NCBI GenBank assembly: GCA_002706615.1
Contig: PALS01000028.1
Span: 1 to 8,298 of the forward strand
Direction of reading: 5' to 3'
From: Methanobacteriota archaeon
GTDB lineage: Archaea; Thermoplasmatota; Poseidoniia; Poseidoniales; Poseidoniaceae
Length of the DNA stretch: 8,298 nucleotides
The notes beneath the pieces were generated by a model, which searched no databases, was not told where the DNA came from, and saw only the letters and a list, made by a program, of their open reading frames with translations. Below are positions 1 to 8,000 of this stretch, in pieces. The stretch's first letter is position 1. Each line of letters starts with the position of its first letter. Made by a program: the position numbers and the translations under genes.

Positions 1-1
1 C

Positions 2-2026
2 GGAATTATCGACGAGCCAGAAGTAATGAATGCCAATGTTGGTGGATTAATTGATACAGTAGTAGCTGGAGAACGCCACACATGTGTAACAAATCATCTG
101 AATGAAGTTTGGTGCATGGGTTACAATGGCGGAAGTGATAGAATGGTGCTTGGTAACTCAAGTACTACAACTACAAACTCGAGTTCATTTGTGAAAGTTG
201 ATGTTGGATATGGAACAAATAACGTACGCACAGTAACTGCAGGATATGACACATCATGTTCTATTATGGATAATAGTACTCAAGCAGTATGTTGGGGCCA
301 AAGAGATAATTGGACTGATTCTGGAGGTAATAGTCGCTCAGGTGAATTACTTTTGGGATCTTCATCTCCATCTCATAATGGAACTATTGTTGACTTAGGC
401 ACTGCTGGTGACCGAATTTATTCAATTGCTATGGGTGAATCTCATGCATGTGCTATTGTTGAGAATACAATCGAATGTTGGGGTGTAGAAGAGTCTGGTT
501 CATTTGGACAGGGCTCTAGTACGGCCACAGCATACAGTACACCACAGACAATATCAGTACCTTCTGGATTGACTGCAAAGCAAATTGTAATCGAGCATTC
601 GACTGATTCTACTTGTGGATTGTTTGAAAATTCATCTCAAGTGTTAACAGTAATTTGCTGGGGTGATGATACTGCGGTTGGATACACGACATCAGGTGCG
701 GTTACAACCCTTTCAAATGCCCCTGTAGAAGATGGCAACGGGGATGGAATTAATTTGTCAGATTCTTCACAATCACCTTATGATATCGTAGACCTTCAAT
801 CTGGAGCCGATCACACATGTGCATTATCTCGTCAAGGATTGATTAAGTGCTGGGGGTCAAATCAACAAGCGCAATTGGGCATAGGTGGGAATCAATGGAA
901 TTCGATAAAACTTGGAGATGATATCAATGAGATGGGTGTTAATTTGCCATATATCGATTTAGGAGCAAATGTTACTGCAACACAACTGAGTGTAGGATCA
1001 TTTCACAATTGTGCTATTGTGCAATCTAGCGCAGATAGTAGCATGAATGGAAAGGTTATGTGCTGGGGTTACAATAATTACCGACAAACCCTCTACTCAG
1101 GTTCCGTTGCCAATCATGAACCTATACCTAGGTTAGTCAACGCATTTGGTAACGATGTAAGTAAGGTTGCTGCTGCATATGATGTTACTTGTGTATTGAA
1201 AACAGATGGAGAAATATATTGTATGGGGCGTAATTCAGAACGGGCAATTGCTTCGTCAAGTACCAGCTACGGACAGGGGCCTGCGACTACTCTAGAATAC
1301 TCAACCTCTGGCAAATTCATAGATTTGTATGCATCACCTCATAACGGAGGTGGAATGTGTGCAACTTCAGTTACTGGAGCAATCAAGTGTTGGGGTCAAG
1401 GCTCTTACATCAGTCAGACTAGCTCAAATCCAATTGTATTTTATGACTTCAATGGAATCATAAGTTCGGATTTATCTTTTGCACATGACTTTGCTTGTAT
1501 GGTTGTAGGTGCGACAACTGAACTGCATGAAACTACTTCTCCATCGACCAATGTAGGAGATATTGTTTGTTGGGGTACTGGATATAATGGACAATTAGGG
1601 ACTGGTTCAACATCATCTGTTGGTACCAATAACGACATACAAACTGCAAAACCAATTAATTTCAATGGAACAATAATGTCTGATGTCGAATCAGCGAATG
1701 ATCACTCTTGTGCAATCTCTAATTCAGGAGAAGTATATTGTTGGGGATATGGAACTGTTGGCCGCCTTGGTTATGGAAACACTAACTCTTTGGGTGATCA
1801 TTCAAGCGAATTACCATTCTTGAACGCTGTCGATTTAGAAGGCAGTGCGAAATTACTTGCTTTAACATCGACTTCGACTTGTGCTGCTATGCTTGACAAT
1901 GAAGTCTACTGTTGGGGGTATGGATCTGGCGGAAGGACTGGTCATGAAAACACAGACAATATTGGAGACCAAGCTAATGAGATGGGGGCTAATCTTGCTC
2001 CAACCGATTTGCATATGCGTCCAACT
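2..2026 (+). repeat. Eleven RCC1-like repeats with paired cysteines
   Basis: Eleven repeats of about 46-71 residues each carry the pattern 'G..H.CA....G.v.CWG.n..gqlG'. First cysteines fall at residues 28, 86, 150, 205, 273, 337, 397, 453, 499, 570 and 627. Their partners are at 38, 97, 159, 219, 283, 354, 407, 463, 523, 580 and 637. Nine second cysteines sit in CWG and two (repeats 1 and 7) in CMG. The family folds as a beta-propeller, usually with seven blades, so eleven repeats mean more than one propeller, or an array that continues upstream. The eukaryotic RCC1 exchange-factor role is not implied: this is the bacterial and archaeal secreted type, whose ligands are generally unknown. The regular Cys pair suggests one disulfide per blade, which fits an extracellular site. 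Repeats 6 and 9 have long inserts between their cysteines. Confidence 0.88.
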
Positions 2027-5000
2027 GATTACGATTTAGACGGCACAATTGACCACTGGGATACTGATGACGACAATGATGGAACTCTGGATGAGGATGA
2101 TGATTTCAGATTAGACTCATGTGCTGTATTGGATACCGATAGCGATGGAATGCCTGATTTGATTTATTCAAACTGTAATACTACTTTAGTAGAAGATTTG
2201 GATGATGATAATGATAATTGGAACGATACCGACGAGATTGCATGCCTGTCTAATCCTAAGCAATCTAATAGTAAACCTGTAGATTGGGATGGCGACGGTA
2301 TTTGCGATATGGTCGATAGTGACGATGATAACGATGGATGGAGTGATTTAGAGGAATCATCCTGTGAACGCCAAGAGTGGGGTTCAACAAATATTCATAC
2401 TACAACAACAAGTTCTTACTACCATTCCAATGGTTATAGGTCTGGAATTTCATTTATGGCCAATGATAATTATGAATTCCAATTATCTGGTCTTGATGCA
2501 AATTCAAGATACACTAGAATCTTCGCTTTTGCAGAGTCTAATTTGGCACTTGATCAAGGTCATAGTAGTAATCAGTACATTGGAGGATCTAGTCAAATAT
2601 CCTATGATTCAGAAAACTATGGTAATGGAATATACTGGGTAAATGATGAAATTTTGTACTATTCAGAATATAGTTCACTTACAGCCTCAACATTAACGCA
2701 TCAGACTAAGCATACATTCAATTCTAGTCATCAAAATGATCACCACGATCTATCTTTATCTGGCGATGGAACAGTATACATGACTCAATATGATTCAATA
2801 GTTGAAGTTCAAAACTCAGGTGCTATTTCTTATATCGAATATCCTGCCGGAGTAAGCACAAGTGCTAGTGATCATTTGTATAAGCAGATTGAAATTGATA
2901 TGAATGGAGACATACATCTTTTGGCTTATCATGAGCAAGCATCGAGAATTTATACTTGGATTTATGATACATCATCTTCTTCGTGGAATAGTGGAATCAA
3001 TTCTTTCCCTGGTTCAAAGGCAGATGTAGCGCCTGGGCGTTCAGTTTTGAGAGTTGATTCTAGCTCACAACCGCATGTTGTTTTGATGAAAGGTTCACAT
3101 TCTACAGACGCATCATCTAGTCTTTCATACAATTTTTATGATGGCGCAAGTTGGAATAATCGTTTCAATGAAAACACGCCTTCTGGAAATACTGGGGTCA
3201 GCTTAAAGTTAGATTCGAGTGACAATGTCCATATTGCTTGGGTTGATACTGCTAATCGTTCAGCATACTATACATTCATGTCAGGGTCATCAAATAGCCA
3301 AAGTACAACTAAAGTCATAGATCTATCAAGTTACTCAAGCAGTTATTCTCAAAGCCATGCCGGTTTAACAATCGAATTGGATGATGGCGAAGATCCATGG
3401 ATCTATTGGTCGCCTTTAGAGGGGTCAAATTATTATTACAGATATAACCAAATTGCATACTTTGGAGACTTCCGTAATACTGCATTGGATAATACTTCTA
3501 TTCCTGGAGACCATGATGGCGATGGAATATGCGATATGAAAGAAGTGGCAGTATTGGACTATGGTGATTCAGAAATAATTTTTGAACAGGAACTTAATGT
3601 AAGTTATATTCCAGAAATGGTCGCTAAAAACCCTACTTCAATTTCAATTAGTCCGGCACTTCCTAGTGGATTACACTTGGATTCAACAACTGGAGAAATA
3701 AGCGGCAGAGTGGCAAATGCAGACTTTGCAGGAGCAACATATATGATTTCTACAACTTCAGATGTCGATTCATGGAGTACAAATCTCACCATTAAATCTT
3801 TGATGGAATCTCCGATTTATATTGGTTATCAGGGGACTCACAATAAACAGAATAACTACCATTCTAAGACTGCGTTCACAAGTTCTGGAGAAATTGTAAC
3901 AATGGAAAAATATCAATCTGCCAGTTCTCACATTAATATTGATGGAATTGCAGCAGGAGGTTATCACGATTCGGATGATATTGTAATCTCGATGAGTTCC
4001 AATTCAGGAGATTATCTGTGGGCCAAGAATATACAAGTGGGTCCAACTGCTACGATTAATGATGTAGATGTAGATGATTCAGGAAATATTTATGCTTTGT
4101 TTTCAGCACAAAACTCAGCTAATTATCCAATCACATTTAATTTCGAATCAATTGTAATCAATGACCCTGCTACCGAAACAGTATTGCTTGCTAAATGGGA
4201 TTATTACGGTAATTTACAATGGGTAATCGAGACTGAAAGCCCATCATCTACTTCTAGAAGTGAATTAGATCTAGTCACTAGTTCAATGTCATTAGACAAA
4301 TCATCAGGAGATGTTGCAATCTCTTCAATAGCATATGTTCCTAATGATGATTTGTCATTTGGTGGTGTATCTGTCGGTCCATTTGGAACCTGTTTGAACA
4401 GATATCAGCCTTGGGTTTCCAAGATTGATTCTAGCGGTGTTATCGAATGGATTTCGGTAGGAAAATATACTGCCAATGACTGTCCAAATAATAATAATTA
4501 CAAATTAGAAGACTCTCAAGTAATCCTTCATAACGATGGGACTGTAAGTACTGCAGGAATGGTACCAAATGGAAAAGAGGTCAATTTTGGTTCATTTTCT
4601 GCCTATCAGTCTTACACCAGTGGGATGAGGTATGGATATGTAGCGCATAGTGATGCTTCAGGTAATTGGCAATGGGCTGAAAATATTACTTTGATGACGA
4701 CTACTGGTTCGCGAAGTGATGGGCTTTTGACCATGGTAATGGATAAGTTTAGTGATGATTCTTTGATAATTGGATTAACAGAATCTACCAATAGTTATCT
4801 TTCTGATAATCTCAATGTTGCGGGTACTACAATTTATACAGGTATTACTCATCAGTATGAAGAATGGTTTATTTCATCGATTATCGATCATAGTTCAGGT
4901 AATGTCCAATCATATTACTTGGATTGTACATGTGCAGGTTCGGACCTTAGCGCTAACAGAAACTTTGGCTACGCATCACAAAACTATCAAGTTGTAGTTG

Positions 5001-8000
5001 ATTCACAAGACATTGCACATTTCATCTTAGATAGGAATCCTGCCAATAATTGGAGATTTATTGGAATCGATAAAGATAGTCAGTTAGCATACAATTCGTC
5101 TTCTTCGAATAGTGATAGAGATCCGGTAATACATGACTTTGGTTTAGATAATTATGAGGCTCTATTTGCTGTTGCTAAAACCAATAATGATAACCTCATT
5201 ACTTACACAGGTTCTTCTACAGATACTTTAGAAAGTTACTCCTATCTTGGAACTTTACCCAATTCACAACGAATTTTAATTCGGTTCTGGGGTGGAATTG
5301 ACCATGAGATTGCCTACACTAGTCCATCAGAGGGAACTTATTCCAGTTTCTCTGCAATTGGCGAATACTCTACCTATTCAAGTGGAGGACTGGTTTGGCA
5401 ATTAAATGATAGTCAGGGTCAATTCGGTGGTTCGGCGCTACCTTGTAGTTTGTCATTTAACACAGCAACAGGAGTAATCTCAGGAACACCTGTTTTGGGT
5501 TGTGCTGATACTCAAAATATGACATATACCTTGACAGCAAGAACATATTCAACATCGTCTTATTCTTGGACTAGGGAAATGTCGATGCAAATCACATTTG
5601 GTATTTCACCTGCAACACCTGTAGTGACATATGATTCTTCAGACAAAACTCAAAATCTTGTTCGTGGTTCAGCAATCACTCCGATTGCACCAACCGGGAT
5701 TACAAATTCTGCGAATCTGCACCATTTCACCTCATATCCACCATTGCCATCAGGATTGCAAATAAATGCAACAGGACATATCAGCGGAACTCCAAATGTC
5801 AATCAAAGTACTGCGAATTTTAAGATTCGCTCTTGCAATAGTTGGAATGTTTGTAGCAGTGGTGAATTATTCACAATTACAATCGATGAACCCGTGCCTG
5901 TAATCTCATATCCTGATAACGAATTTGAATTCTTCAAGGACGTACCTGTGACTCCAGTTGTACCAGTAAGTACAGGTGGAGTGCCTTCTTCTTGGGAGGT
6001 CTCTCCAGACCTACCTACTGGATTGAGTTTGCGGGGAGATGGAGCTATTGTCGGAATTGCATTCGTTGATTCTCCAACTACAAATTATACAATCTGGGCT
6101 AATAATTCAGGTGGTTCAGCCAGTGTGGTCTTAGAGATTACAATAAATGGAACTGGTGTATTCATCAACTACCCTTACAATAATGCTAGATTGGCGGTAT
6201 TCTCGCAAATGATGTCGCTATACCCTTCAACCTCGGGTGCGGCTGTAGTCTCTTGGTCGATTGAGCCTACACTTCCTTCGGGACTATTCTTTGGGACTAA
6301 TAATGGAACAATATATGGAACACCAAGCATTCTCTCAAATCAAACAGTGTATACCATAAATGCAACAGGAGTTGAAGATTATGGAATTGCAACAGTAACA
6401 ATAACCGTATTACAAGATACAGATTTAGATGGCATACCTGACATTGATGATAGTGATATGGATAATGATGGTTGGAGTAATACTGATGAATCCAATTGTG
6501 GTACAAATGAAACCAATGGATCAGATTATCCGAGTGATTTAGACCAAGATAGAATTTGTGATATCGAAGATCCCAGTGACGACCGTTCTATCATTTTGGT
6601 TTATTTGTCAAACAATCTCGAATTGGCAAATAATTCACAAATGGACCCGCTGATACCTATTACTGCTGGCGGAGATATCGATACTTGGGAAATTTATCCT
6701 GCGTTACCATTGGGGCTAGATTTCAGTGGAAATATGCCTAGCCGCTCAACAACATTTACAGGAATTATTACTGGAACACCAACAGAAATTACTCAAACAA
6801 CTACCTATACCATTTGGGCTAACAATACTAATTCTGGACAAAGCGGAACCTTCGAAGTTATCATTAGAGTACTAACTGACTTTGATGGCGATGGCATTCC
6901 AGATGTTTATGATGATGATGCTGATGATGATGGTTGGTCTAATGAGATGGAGATACTATGTGCACATGACCCACTAGATGCTGATAGTGTGCCTATAAAT
7001 TCTGATGGAGACCCGTTCTGTGATTATATTGATGATGATGATGATGGAGATTCATTCATCGATACAGAAGAAATAATGTGTAATACAGATCCAAAAGATG
7101 TCTTCTCAGTACCAATTGATGCCAACAATAATGGCATCTGTGATGTAAATGAAGATGACCAAGACTTTGATGGCTGGCCTGATGGTAATGAGGAAGCATG
7201 CGGTACCGACCCTAATGATGCATCTGATGTACCTGACGACCTTGATGGTGACAAAGAATGTGACCTTTGGGATGATGATATCGACGGTGATGATGTAGGA
7301 AATAATGCGGATGATTTCCCACAGGACCCTTCTGCATCAAAGGATACTGATGATGACGGAATGCCAGATACCATTACTGGAACTTCATCTACTGGATTGG
7401 TTGAAGATAACGACGATGATGATGATAACTGGAATGATACATTAGAACTTGAGTGTGGCACTAATCCGTTAGATGCTAATGAGTTCCCAGTAGATGCAGA
7501 CAATAGTGGAACATGCGACGCCTTAGAATTAGACACTGATGGCGACGGATACATGGATTCTGAAGATGCATTCCCAGATGATTCATCAGAGTGGTTGGAT
7601 ACTGACGGAGACACTATTGGAGACAATGCTGATGATGATGACGACGGTGATAGTTGGATTGATTCTGAAGAAGAGAGATGTGGTTCAGACCCGCTTGATG
7701 TAGATGATGTGCCTAATGATTCAGACCAAGATGGTGTATGTGAGGCAGAAAAAACTAATCAAAATCAAGAGAGTTCAGATGAAACCTCTTCAATTACTAC
7801 ATGGCTATTCTGTCTACCTTGTCTTTTGATTCTATTATTGATTCCTTTAGCTTGGCTTGCTAAAGAAAGAGGAGATTCAATAATGGTCATAATGGGAATG
7901 CGTAATGGTCCTGAACCCGAAAATACTACTTCAAATCCAAGATTTTTAACTGGAAAAGGAACTAAGGACGACCCATATGTGTTGAAACCGGCTCACGTCA

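Larger units (their letters stand above)
6878..7750 (+). other. Long membrane-proximal type-3 array, Asp-rich
   Basis: Residues 2293-2583 are about 30% Asp by hand count (about 90 of 291). The unit alternates a 'DfDGDGiPD' loop, 'DDDDDGDs..D.eE..C.tDP.Da..vP' and 'D.dgdg.CD'. Cysteine-bearing turns are ILCAHDP, IMCNTDP, EACGTDP, LECGTNP and ERCGSDP. Their partners are PFCDY, GICDV, KECDL, GTCDA and GVCEA. DAFPDDSSEW and GDNADDDDDGD are landmark spacers also known from Marine Group II proteins. The array should bind many Ca2+ ions and form a stiff, highly acidic rod just outside the membrane. Its base composition is biased by GAT/GAC codons. The boundary at the C-terminal side is the change to a polar Gln/Asn/Ser linker (residues 2584-2600). 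Confidence 0.92.

Noticed and set aside
1441..1665. Reverse-strand frame of 74 codons
   Set aside because: It lies opposite RCC1 repeat 9, which has the family motif on the forward strand. The antisense product has no recognisable feature.
2..2026. RCC1 repeats as a nucleotide exchange factor
   Set aside because: The Cys-paired repeats in an exported mosaic chain fit the secreted prokaryotic group. Nothing indicates interaction with a Ran-like GTPase.
2100..2400. Possible gene boundary between the RCC1 part and the rest
   Set aside because: No stop, start context or gap occurs. The frame passes directly from RCC1 repeat 11 into the type-3 block.
2364..2642. Forward frame of 92 codons starting with ATG in another phase
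   Set aside because: It overlaps the main frame at the start of the first propeller-like region. Its product is low-complexity and the main frame stays open throughout.
2369..3508. Sialidase or other glycoside hydrolase
   Set aside because: Blade motifs resemble sialidase-type propellers, but I see no arginine triad or catalytic Tyr/Glu arrangement.
3604..3967. Two overlapping short reverse-strand frames
   Set aside because: They are antisense to Ig domain 1 and the following region, have no motif, and lack any intergenic space for expression signals.
7024..7626. Open 200-codon reverse-strand frame, very Ser-rich
   Set aside because: It is the antisense shadow of the GAT/GAC-rich type-3 array: the complement of Asp codons read in another frame gives Ser codons. 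The forward frame has clear domain motifs here.
6878..7750. CRISPR array or tandem DNA repeat element
   Set aside because: The repetition is at codon level from Asp-rich protein repeats. There are no identical spaced direct repeats and the reading frame is continuous.
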